DNA from: a virus
IMG/VR virus record: IMGVR_UViG_3300007538_006617
Location: 1-28,694 of that record
DNA: 28,694 bases
Reading direction: 5' to 3' (one strand)
Each line of letters begins with the position of its first letter. Position 1 is the stretch's first letter. This document shows, in pieces, positions 23,271-28,694 of the stretch. The notes beneath the pieces were generated by a model. The model did no database searches. It saw nothing but the letters and a program-made list of their open reading frames with translations, and had not been told where the DNA came from. The position numbers and the translations under genes were made by a program.

Positions 23271-23501
23271 TTATTCTTCAATTTTGTCGTCTTCTTTAAA
23301 GAAATTTGTTAAGAATTTACCAACAACACCTAATAGTATTGACGATATAATCATTGATTTCAACTCGATAGTGGTAAAAATATCTTTTAGGTTGTCAAAT
23401 TGCCACAACCCACCAATTGATAAGACTGTTGCTGACGCTAAAAGAGAGTCCCCAATTCTTCTCCATTTTTTAGGAGTCGGTTTCCAATAATTACTCATCA
23501 T
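23271..23501 (-). CDS. Small two-span membrane protein, holin-like
   Basis: 76 aa (a second ATG one codon later is possible). A polar N-terminus YWKPTPKKWRRIGDSLLASATVLSIGG leads into the first hydrophobic helix. A second helix, MIISSILLGVVGKFLTNFF, ends in a charged tail KEDDKIEE. The KWRRIGD...GKFLTNFF layout is common in small proteins of Bacteroidota phages and suits a holin or head-tail membrane anchor. A TATTTATA element (23519-23526) lies 17 bases upstream, as for the amidase. Holin function is inference. Confidence 0.6.
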   Translation of the reverse strand: MMSNYWKPTPKKWRRIGDSLLASATVLSIGGLWQFDNLKDIFTTIELKSMIISSILLGVVGKFLTNFFKEDDKIEE

Positions 23502-23541
23502 ATTTTTTTACCTTTACTTATAAATATTTTAACATGTCTTA

Positions 23542-23676
23542 TTATCTTCCTTGACCTCGATATTTTTTTGGTTTCTCCTCTTTAGGTCCAAATTTCTTTT
23601 TTAATTTACCAACACTTTTTTTACCGAATGATGTTTTCATCGAATTAGATGAACTTAATTTACTTCCTTTAGCCAT
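23542..23676 (-). CDS. Small basic protein MAKGSK...RGQGR (44 aa)
   Basis: A short gene encoding MAKGSKLSSSNSMKTSFGKK, then SVGKLKKKFGPKEEKPKKYRGQGR. It is rich in Lys, Arg and Gly and probably disordered, likely binding nucleic acid. The AKG...FGKK...KYRGQGR pattern recurs in very small proteins of Bacteroidota and their phages. A TATTTATT element (23710-23717) lies 33 bases upstream, just after a terminator. Composition and reading frame agree with a real gene. Confidence 0.6.
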   Translation of the reverse strand: MAKGSKLSSSNSMKTSFGKKSVGKLKKKFGPKEEKPKKYRGQGR

Positions 23677-23732
23677 TTTAATATTTTAATTTATTGTTTA
23701 TTTACACCAAATAAATATAAATTTAATTAAAA

Positions 23733-23761
23733 AAAAAGTGGGGATAAAATCCCCACTTTTT
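23733..23761. terminator. Bidirectional intrinsic terminator
   Basis: A 13-bp perfect stem AAAAAGTGGGGAT / ATCCCCACTTTTT with an AAA loop, the strongest hairpin in the window. It ends the 66-aa gene at 23836 on the minus strand. Confidence 0.9.
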
Positions 23762-23773
23762 CATATATATAAA

Positions 23774-23815
23774 GGCTCTCGCAATGAGAGTGATAGTTAT
23801 TATAAATATATCACT
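23774..23815. other. Two adjoining hairpins in a 74-base gap
   Basis: CTCTC / GAGAG (23776-23780 and 23786-23790) is followed by AGTGATA / TATCACT (23789-23795 and 23809-23815) with a T-run after it. They lie between the 66-aa gene and the bidirectional terminator and may be extra 3' structures of that transcript or a small RNA. Confidence 0.35.
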
Positions 23816-23835
23816 TTTTCTAAAAAATCAATGTT

Positions 23836-24036
23836 TTAATGCCACCCACCAATAATTTTTTGTAAATCAAACATCATTGATTTCATATCAGTATTCATGT
23901 TTTTTGGTGAGATTTTTTTAAGTTGCTCCATTGAGTCAAACATTTTTAATCCGTATTTTTTCCACCATCGATTAACCATGTAAGTCATTGTAATTAAAAC
24001 TACTACTAAAATTGTTAAAATAATATTTAGGTACAT
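23836..24036 (-). CDS. Small N-terminally anchored membrane protein (66 aa)
   Basis: Residues 3-22 form one hydrophobic span (LNIILTILVVVLITMTYMV) followed by a positive stretch NRWWKKYGLK and a soluble helical tail (FDSMEQLKKISPKNMNTD, MMFDLQKIIGGWH). The topology predicts an inner-membrane anchor with the tail in the cytoplasm. No family is recognised. It is followed by hairpins and a strong terminator; no TATTTAT element is visible before it. Confidence 0.55.
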   Translation of the reverse strand: MYLNIILTILVVVLITMTYMVNRWWKKYGLKMFDSMEQLKKISPKNMNTDMKSMMFDLQKIIGGWH

Positions 24037-24119
24037 ATATTTTTTTTATTAAGTATACACAATAATAACCCACATGTCAAATAGATTGATTAAGTTATTT
24101 TTTAAATTATATTTAAATT

Positions 24120-24389
24120 ATGAAAAAATGTTTAGAGGTTTTACTTAACAAAATTTTTAAAAAAGATTTAGAATTACTTTTTGGTAATGGTAGTATAATC
24201 CACGTTAATAGTTGTAAATACTCAACTAACAATCTAACATTTGTAATTGATTGCAAAATTTTAGTTTCAGATGTTAAATTAACAGAAGAAGTCTATCCCG
24301 ACGGTTTAATTATTTTGGTTGAAGACTCTTGGAAATATATGGGTTTTGATGAAAAGATATCGGTTATAACCTCAATTGACCTTCTTTAG
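24120..24389 (+). CDS. Hypothetical protein (89 aa)
   Basis: A small alpha/beta protein: MKKCLEVLLNKIFKK forms a basic N-terminal helix, then strands such as LTFVIDCKILVSDV and LIILVEDSWKYMG. It has the look of a small phage protein with a conserved core but no family is recognised. Its 3' end overlaps the convergent gene at 24364 by 26 bases, the largest such overlap in the window. No promoter motif is clear. Confidence 0.55.
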   Translation: MKKCLEVLLNKIFKKDLELLFGNGSIIHVNSCKYSTNNLTFVIDCKILVSDVKLTEEVYPDGLIILVEDSWKYMGFDEKISVITSIDLL

Positions 24390-24558
24390 AAATCAATCCG
24401 TTATTCACATATTGATAATAAACACTTTCAACAACAGAAATCCTATCCATTTCATTTTTATCTAAAAGTTTTGAGGTAACCTCCGTACTGAATTCATTAA
24501 AGACTCCACTAATGTGAGCAGCCCAATACAATTCTTCAATAATTTCTTCGTTAGTCAT
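24364..24558 (-). CDS. Small helical protein (64 aa)
   Basis: MTNEEIIEELYWAAHISGVFNEF followed by further helices (EVTSKLLDKN, ISVVESVYYQYVNNGLI). Sequence style and start are like small phage proteins beginning MTNEEIIEE. Two possible promoter elements precede it on the minus strand: TATTTATT at 24582-24589 and a host-type TATATTTG box at 24600-24607. No function is known. It overlaps the convergent gene by 26 bases. Confidence 0.55.
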   Translation of the reverse strand: MTNEEIIEELYWAAHISGVFNEFSTEVTSKLLDKNEMDRISVVESVYYQYVNNGLISKEGQLRL

Positions 24559-24599
24559 TATACCAAAGTTTAAATGTGTTCAATAAATATCACTTAAAT

Positions 24600-24607
24600 A
24601 CAAATAT
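24600..24607 (-). promoter_or_regulatory. Host-type -7 box upstream of the 64-aa gene
   Basis: Minus-strand TATATTTG about 40 bases before the ATG at 24558, with a TATTTATT element (24582-24589) between. The gene may therefore be read from two promoter types. Confidence 0.4.
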
Positions 24608-24663
24608 ACGAAAAAGTATTTGATTATTCGAGTGATTATACTTAAACTTATAAAAAAAATATT

Positions 24664-25089
24664 ATGAAACAAATTGAAAATGGTGATAGTGTTAAAGTTC
24701 ACTACACAGGAAAATTAGAGGACGGTACAATTTTTGACTCGTCTATGGTTGAAGGTAGAGAGCCTTTAGAAGTCGTATTGGGTAACAATATGTTGATTAA
24801 AGGTTTCGAGAATGGTCTTATGGGATTAACTGAGGGTGAAACTAAGACTATTGAAATTGAACCTTCCGATGCTTATGGTGAATATACCGAAGAAATGATT
24901 AATGAAATTCCAAGAGCTCAAGTACCTGAAAATGTACAGGTTGGTGAAAGACTCCAAGGAATGAGTCCAATGGGTCCAATCAATGTTCATGTTATTGAAG
25001 TTAAAGATGACACTGTAGTGATTGATGCAAACCATCCTTTGGCAGGTAAAAAATTGACTTTTGAAGTAGAAGTTATTAGTGTTAATTAA
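24664..25089 (+). CDS. SlyD-like FKBP-type peptidyl-prolyl isomerase
   Basis: 141 aa. VKVHYTGKLEDGTIFDSS (residues 10-27) is the start of the FKBP domain. The chain is then interrupted by an insert-in-flap domain (EEMINEIPRAQVPENVQVGERLQGM, about 79-103) and returns with VVIDANHPLAGKKLTFEVEVISV. This is the SlyD arrangement; the His-rich metal-binding tail of E. coli SlyD is missing. It should catalyse cis/trans isomerisation of Xaa-Pro bonds and bind unfolded clients in the cytoplasm. It heads an operon with a membrane protein and a lytic transglycosylase. A phage version would add to DnaK as a folding aid. Confidence 0.92.
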   Translation: MKQIENGDSVKVHYTGKLEDGTIFDSSMVEGREPLEVVLGNNMLIKGFENGLMGLTEGETKTIEIEPSDAYGEYTEEMINEIPRAQVPENVQVGERLQGMSPMGPINVHVIEVKDDTVVIDANHPLAGKKLTFEVEVISVN

Positions 25090-25101
25090 AAACAAATAAA
25101 A

Positions 25102-25416
25102 ATGGAAGAGAAATTAAAATTAATTAAAGAAAAACTTAAATCTATTTTTAAACATACCTTAATTTATTTGATTATAGTATTTGCGGTAATATCGTCATTC
25201 TTTGTTGGTATTTATTACAATGAGGTAACAAAAAAAGAAAAAAAATATGAGGTTACCAAGATTATTAAGGATGAGGTTAGTTTAGCTATTGACGAAAATA
25301 GTAATTTAATCATTATAGAAAATAAAACAGGTGATTATACAATTTATGAAGATTCTGTTGGGGTTTCTATCTTTAGATTATACGCTAAAAACGTCTGGGG
25401 ACAACATAAACAATAG
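25102..25416 (+). CDS. Single-span membrane protein (104 aa)
   Basis: A basic N-terminal region (EEKLKLIKEKLKSIFKH) is followed by a membrane helix at about 18-38 (LIYLIIVFAVISSFFVGIYY), then a soluble domain with two strand-rich blocks: EVSLAIDENSNLIIIENKTGDYTIYEDSVGVSIF. The soluble block resembles a recurring unnamed domain in phages of this type. Located between the SlyD-like isomerase (12 bases) and the SLT (5 bases), it probably acts at the inner membrane or in the periplasm with the transglycosylase. Confidence 0.65.
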   Translation: MEEKLKLIKEKLKSIFKHTLIYLIIVFAVISSFFVGIYYNEVTKKEKKYEVTKIIKDEVSLAIDENSNLIIIENKTGDYTIYEDSVGVSIFRLYAKNVWGQHKQ

Positions 25417-25421
25417 ACATT

Positions 25422-25976
25422 ATGAAAGTTAAACACATTTTTTTATTTGTAGTTTTATTACTCTCAACTTTAGTTGTGGTAAGTCATTTTAATATTACTA
25501 CAATTTTTAAATGTGATAATAATGAAGTGGTGATAGGTGGGTCAGGTGGTTATCCAAAATCACCTGTATCACTTAAAATGTACGATTTACTTGAGAAGTA
25601 TAGTTCTGAGTACGATGTCCCAAGATATATTGCTTACAACGTGGCTTTTTTAGAAACTAGATATCAAGGGCCATTTGATTGGTCATATGACCCATATTTA
25701 ACCTCAAGTGCAGGGGCTGTAGGACCAATGCAAATTATGCCTTCAACAGCAAATTATATTAATAAGAGAAAAATTAACAAAGAAACTCTTAAAAACGATT
25801 TAGAATTGAACATTGAGACGAGTATGAAGTTGTTGAGTAAACTTTACGAAAGGTATGAAAATTGGGGGGTTGTTTGTGGTTGTTACAATACTGGTAGACC
25901 AATAGTTAATGGGTACGCGGTTTTCTGTTCAAGTAATAAAAATTATAGAGATAATTGGATTTACGTAGAAAATTAA
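25422..25976 (+). CDS. Membrane-anchored SLT-type lytic transglycosylase
   Basis: 184 aa. Residues 5-23 are a signal anchor (HIFLFVVLLLSTLVVVSHF). The SLT domain covers about 50-180 with catalytic E78 (AFLETRYQ), SAGAVGPMQIMPSTA and the VCGCYNTG block. It cleaves the MurNAc-GlcNAc bond with 1,6-anhydro product formation, in the periplasm. It may open peptidoglycan during DNA entry or help at lysis. It directly abuts the convergent zincin gene with no spacer. Confidence 0.9.
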   Translation: MKVKHIFLFVVLLLSTLVVVSHFNITTIFKCDNNEVVIGGSGGYPKSPVSLKMYDLLEKYSSEYDVPRYIAYNVAFLETRYQGPFDWSYDPYLTSSAGAVGPMQIMPSTANYINKRKINKETLKNDLELNIETSMKLLSKLYERYENWGVVCGCYNTGRPIVNGYAVFCSSNKNYRDNWIYVEN

Positions 25977-26366
25977 TTATTCGTACATTTTAGGTAATTT
26001 TTTTGGGTTAACCTTCTCAAAAGTTTTAACTAACGAACCAGCTTTAGAATTAGCCTCATCTTCGATAGGACCCCCAATATCGGGTCCTTTTTCTTTGTTA
26101 GAAACACTGAATTGGTGTTCATGTACCCATTCATGTGCTAAAGTTCTACAAATATCTCTATTCATCCTATTTTTAGATAGGACTTTTAACTCATGTTTGT
26201 TGTTACGGCTACCAGTAGACATACCCTCTTTTTTATTACCTAAAAACATGATTGTGATGTCTTCTTTAAGAGGTAACTCATTTTGTAAGAATTTAATAAA
26301 ATTATTAAAAAACTCGTGGTCTTTATGTTTTATACCAGAATGGATATGTTTTACGGTGACTTTCAT
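25977..26366 (-). CDS. Small zincin metallopeptidase (HEWVH)
   Basis: 129 aa. The zinc motif is H78-E-W-V-H82 in RTLAHEWVHEHQF, and a Glu (E102, in PIEDEANSKAG) at the right distance can be the third ligand, as in gluzincin-like minimal peptidases. The N-terminus is a short helical/strand unit (IKFLQNELPLKEDITIMFLGN). Such small zincins are frequent in large phages and may process virion or host proteins. A TATTTATC element (26370-26377) lies 3 bases before the ATG, and a palindrome (26384-26398) separates it from the element facing the GH19 gene. Confidence 0.8.
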   Translation of the reverse strand: MKVTVKHIHSGIKHKDHEFFNNFIKFLQNELPLKEDITIMFLGNKKEGMSTGSRNNKHELKVLSKNRMNRDICRTLAHEWVHEHQFSVSNKEKGPDIGGPIEDEANSKAGSLVKTFEKVNPKKLPKMYE

Positions 26367-26369
26367 AAT

Positions 26370-26410
26370 GATAAATATATTTAACTTATTTAATAAGTAA
26401 GATATTTATT
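26370..26410. promoter_or_regulatory. Divergent TATTTAT elements around a 15-bp palindrome
   Basis: Minus-strand TATTTATC at 26370-26377 and plus-strand TATTTATT at 26403-26410 flank the perfect palindrome ACTTATTTAATAAGT (26384-26398). It could be a shared operator between the zincin and the GH19 gene. Confidence 0.5.
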
Positions 26411-26425
26411 TAAAAAGTATAATTT

Positions 26426-27253
26426 ATGCGTAAAAAATTAATAATCACCGAAGAGGAAAAAAACGACATCAGGGGTTTATATGGACTTGAGAACGAAAAT
26501 AACCCTTTGGCGTTATTATTAAAGGCCGCCTTGGGTGTTAAATCTGATAATAAAACAGATGACGTTAGTAACACCAATAAGAAAGATTCATCTTTAGATT
26601 TCAATACTTCAAATCTAACAACTGGAAATGTTGAATTAAAAGGAAACTTTAATAGTGAACAAGAAAAAGTTATTAAATTGATTATAGACGAAATGGAAAA
26701 ACAAGGGATTAAAGACCCTTTAGCCCAAATTGGTATTCTTTCAGTAATTGATAAAGAAAGTGGTTTTAGAACCTATAAAGAGATTGGGTATGGTGGTACT
26801 TCAGATAGTAGAATTGAAAGTGTTTTTGGTAAGAGAGGAACTAAATGTAAACACCTAAAAAAAGATAACCCTAAGTTTTTTGATTGTGTTTATGGAAAAG
26901 ACTCAGGTGTTAGATTAGGTAACGACCAACCAGGTGACGGATGGAAATATGTTGGTAGAGGTCTGAATGGTATTACAGGTAAAGCAAACTATAGAAAATA
27001 TGGTAATATGATTGGTGTTGATTTAGTAGGTAATCCTGAACAAGCGGAGGACCCTAGAACTGCCGCAAAAATAGCTATCGCATTTTTTACTAAAGGTAAA
27101 CCATCATCTTCTTTCCCTAAATTTAATAGTAAAGAAGATTCTGTTAATTATTTTGCAGATTTAAATGCTGGGAGAGCCAATTCCAAATTCGGTAGAACTG
27201 CTGCTATAGCATCATCAAGTAAGTTTGATGTTGATTATTCTAACTTAGCTTAA
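26426..27253 (+). CDS. GH19-type endolysin with IITE leader
   Basis: 275 aa. The leader MRKKLIITEEEKNDIRGLYGLENE carries I-I-T-E at 6-9. A disordered acidic linker (30-75) leads to a glycoside hydrolase family 19-like lysozyme domain: QIGILSVIDKESGFRT has catalytic E111, and GWKYVGRGLNGITGKANYRKYGNMIG plus NPEQAEDPRTAAKIAIAFF are hallmark blocks. It should cleave the glycan backbone. Unlike the amidase it bears the leader of the putative virion proteins, so it may be a virion-associated lysozyme used at entry. A TATTTATT element lies 15 bases upstream. Confidence 0.88.
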   Translation: MRKKLIITEEEKNDIRGLYGLENENNPLALLLKAALGVKSDNKTDDVSNTNKKDSSLDFNTSNLTTGNVELKGNFNSEQEKVIKLIIDEMEKQGIKDPLAQIGILSVIDKESGFRTYKEIGYGGTSDSRIESVFGKRGTKCKHLKKDNPKFFDCVYGKDSGVRLGNDQPGDGWKYVGRGLNGITGKANYRKYGNMIGVDLVGNPEQAEDPRTAAKIAIAFFTKGKPSSSFPKFNSKEDSVNYFADLNAGRANSKFGRTAAIASSSKFDVDYSNLA

Positions 27254-27973
27254 GTATTTTGACATATTAATTGCCGCTTGTAAAGCGTCGTCTAAATTTT
27301 CTATCACTTTTTTACCTCTACGTTTGAATGGTATAACACTAGTAATACCGTCTAAAAATAACCATTCTTGGTCAAATTCATCACCTTTTTGATAAGTTTT
27401 GGTAAATTTTTTAACATACCCATCCCATTCTTCTTCAGGATAATCTTCCTTTTTAGGGACATAGTTTTCATCAAACAATCTATCACCTATTTGAAACAAA
27501 TTACCTCCTCGATGTGAGTACCCATAATAACCTTTAACACCATCTATACCACTAAGAACTGTCTTATAACCATATGCGGTTCTCCATACAATCGCAACAC
27601 CACGAGGATATTCATCACACACGGTCATACCATTTTTAAAGTACCACCAAGCTTCCTCAATACTACCAATATAGGTACCATCTTGACTTAAGAATGAGTT
27701 ATATAAAGTGTGTTCATTATTAGGACCAAACTTATGCTCACCAATCTTACCATCGGTGTACATTTGTATAAGTTCTAGTTTTACAGGGTCAATCTCTTGA
27801 CCAAAACCGTCCTCAGTCTTTACATAATTAATTTTAAGTCTACTAACTAATTTAGTAAAACCAAGATTCAAATGAACCTTATTTAGTTTATTAGCCCCAC
27901 TTGAATAATGAGGATTTTTCTCAAATTTCAATCTAAGTTTACCTTTATATGGTGTTTGGTTTTTAATAAACAT
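27245..27973 (-). CDS. Hypothetical protein (242 aa)
   Basis: No family is recognised. The N-terminal third is beta-rich and basic (YKGKLRLKFEKNPHYS, then KVHLNLGFTKLVSRLKINYV). The middle is aromatic and Gly-rich (GTYIGSIEEAWWYFKNG, VWRTAYGYKTVLSGIDGVKGYYGYSHRGG). A late DEFDQEWLFLDGITS block precedes a helical tail (VIENLDDALQAAINMSKYL). It is the last gene of a coupled three-gene unit (TAATATG with the previous stop) and overlaps the convergent GH19 gene by 9 bases. Confidence 0.6.
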   Translation of the reverse strand: MFIKNQTPYKGKLRLKFEKNPHYSSGANKLNKVHLNLGFTKLVSRLKINYVKTEDGFGQEIDPVKLELIQMYTDGKIGEHKFGPNNEHTLYNSFLSQDGTYIGSIEEAWWYFKNGMTVCDEYPRGVAIVWRTAYGYKTVLSGIDGVKGYYGYSHRGGNLFQIGDRLFDENYVPKKEDYPEEEWDGYVKKFTKTYQKGDEFDQEWLFLDGITSVIPFKRRGKKVIENLDDALQAAINMSKYLS

Positions 27974-27974
27974 A

Positions 27975-28499
27975 TTAATTTAAATAAAAAGTATATCCTT
28001 TACTCCAGTAGTCACCATAATCACGGAATTGCGATAAATCCACATTGTTATATTTTAACCCAGTCATTAGTTCAATAACTTCACCAACACTAACAATAAT
28101 TGGTTCCAAATGTTTGGGGTCAAAATCCTCCTCAATATCTAGGTCATAAATCATAGGAGTCCCTTTAATATAATCTTCAACAAGAAGAGTGTTTGGGTCT
28201 TCAAACAAATATTCAACATCCTCTGTTTGAAGGTTTAGATTGTCGTCAGACTCCCAAATTTTGTCACCGTTTTCGTTGTAAACTCTAATACTCAACAAAT
28301 ATGGGTTTGGGTATAACCCTAAAACAACTTCATCAGTATCCAAGAAGTCATCAACTTCTAAGATATTACAAATTTCCGTAACATCCATCCCATCATCAAC
28401 AACATCACCATCAACAAGTTGTTGTTTTTGGTCATCAGTAAGGTTAAATACATAAACCTCACCACCTTTACCACTTACTTCAATTTTATACTTTTTCAT
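27975..28499 (-). CDS. Acidic hypothetical protein (174 aa)
   Basis: No family is recognised. It is strongly acidic, with strand-like segments (YKIEVSGKGGEVYVFNLT, LLSIRVYNENGDKIWES) and helix (VGEVIELMTGLKY). It starts 2 bases after the stop of the gene to its right and ends 1 base before the ATG of the next, so the three are translated from one message. A partner or chaperone-like role to the downstream protein is possible, but unsupported. Confidence 0.6.
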   Translation of the reverse strand: MKKYKIEVSGKGGEVYVFNLTDDQKQQLVDGDVVDDGMDVTEICNILEVDDFLDTDEVVLGLYPNPYLLSIRVYNENGDKIWESDDNLNLQTEDVEYLFEDPNTLLVEDYIKGTPMIYDLDIEEDFDPKHLEPIIVSVGEVIELMTGLKYNNVDLSQFRDYGDYWSKGYTFYLN

Positions 28500-28501
28500 T
28501 T

Positions 28502-28693
28502 TTATAGTTGATTACAAAGTTCTTTACAAATTTCATACTCCTCAATTTTTTCAAAATATGGTAATATATGATTTATCATCATAATTTTATCGTCATTTGA
28601 ATATCCTTCAAATTGAAAGTTATCATCTTTCATAGTTTGATACATATTCCACATCGATTTATCTAAAATTTCGGTATCTAAAATCTCTTTCAT
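28502..28693 (-). CDS. Small helical protein (63 aa; start at the window edge)
   Basis: Reads MKEILDTEILDKSMWNMYQT, then DDNFQFEGYSNDDKIMMINHILPYFEKIEEYEICKELCNQL. All-helical and acidic. The MW..YQTM.DDNFEGYS...KI..I..ILPYFE(K/E).EEYE layout resembles a small recurring phage protein of unknown role. The ATG lies one base from the window edge, so a longer upstream form cannot be excluded. It is the first visible gene of the coupled three-gene unit. Confidence 0.5.
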   Translation of the reverse strand: MKEILDTEILDKSMWNMYQTMKDDNFQFEGYSNDDKIMMINHILPYFEKIEEYEICKELCNQL

Positions 28694-28694
28694 A

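Overview
The window looks like part of a large tailed-phage genome (a jumbo or T4-like relative) whose host is probably a member of the Bacteroidota. The DNA is strongly AT-rich, genes are short and tightly packed, strand switches are frequent, and many genes are conserved-hypothetical phage types. No ribosomal, transport or central-metabolism genes are present. Peptidoglycan hydrolases, small holin-like membrane proteins, zincins, an HNH nuclease and a stand-alone synthetase-like protein fit a large lytic phage. The host guess rests on TAnnTTTG boxes, the -7 element of Bacteroidota housekeeping promoters, directly before several genes, and on the general absence of Shine-Dalgarno sequences. 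The standard code is used (TAA, TAG and TGA all end genes). I saw no tRNA, CRISPR array, insertion sequence or integrase.

Layout. 1-3457: a surface-sugar island with a left-truncated GT2 glycosyltransferase on the minus strand, then a plus-strand operon GT2 / SAM methyltransferase / DUF616-type glycosyltransferase / GT2 / HNH nuclease. 3557-9281: a minus-strand block of probable virion or ejected proteins (575, 411 and 482 aa) and small or acidic proteins. 9341-12735: alternating small genes, including a membrane protein and a zincin. 12784-14224: a hotdog acyl-CoA thioesterase coupled to an IMP dehydrogenase/GMP reductase-like enzyme. 14225-15568: a coupled three-gene minus operon. 15679-17756: conserved phage proteins, a 30-aa membrane peptide and a metallophosphoesterase. 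17795-19757: amidase endolysin, a small basic protein, and an AsnRS-like protein lacking the anticodon domain. 20074-22393: a chaperone operon, UVR-repeat protein plus full-length DnaK. 22463-24558: small membrane and basic proteins and a HAD phosphatase. 24664-27253: SlyD-like prolyl isomerase, a membrane protein, an SLT lytic transglycosylase, a second zincin and a GH19-type endolysin. 27245-28693: three coupled unknown genes.

Two regulatory layers are visible. A TATTTAT(A/T/C) element lies in coding orientation, most often 12-20 bases upstream, before about 16 genes, many of them probable structural or lysis genes. It may be a late promoter analogous to the T4 TATAAATA element. Host-type TAnnTTTG boxes precede several non-structural genes, three times exactly 4 bases before the ATG, which implies leaderless mRNAs. 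Intrinsic terminators separate most units.

The most interesting candidate system is a family of N-terminal leaders, (I/L)-I-x-E or a basic amphipathic helix ending in (I/L)-x-E-Q, shared by otherwise unrelated proteins including the GH19 endolysin. It resembles the capsid-targeting propeptides and (I/L)xE cleavage sites of T4-like proheads. The phage-borne DnaK/UVR operon, the AsnRS-like protein with its structured leader, and the four-glycosyltransferase island also merit attention.
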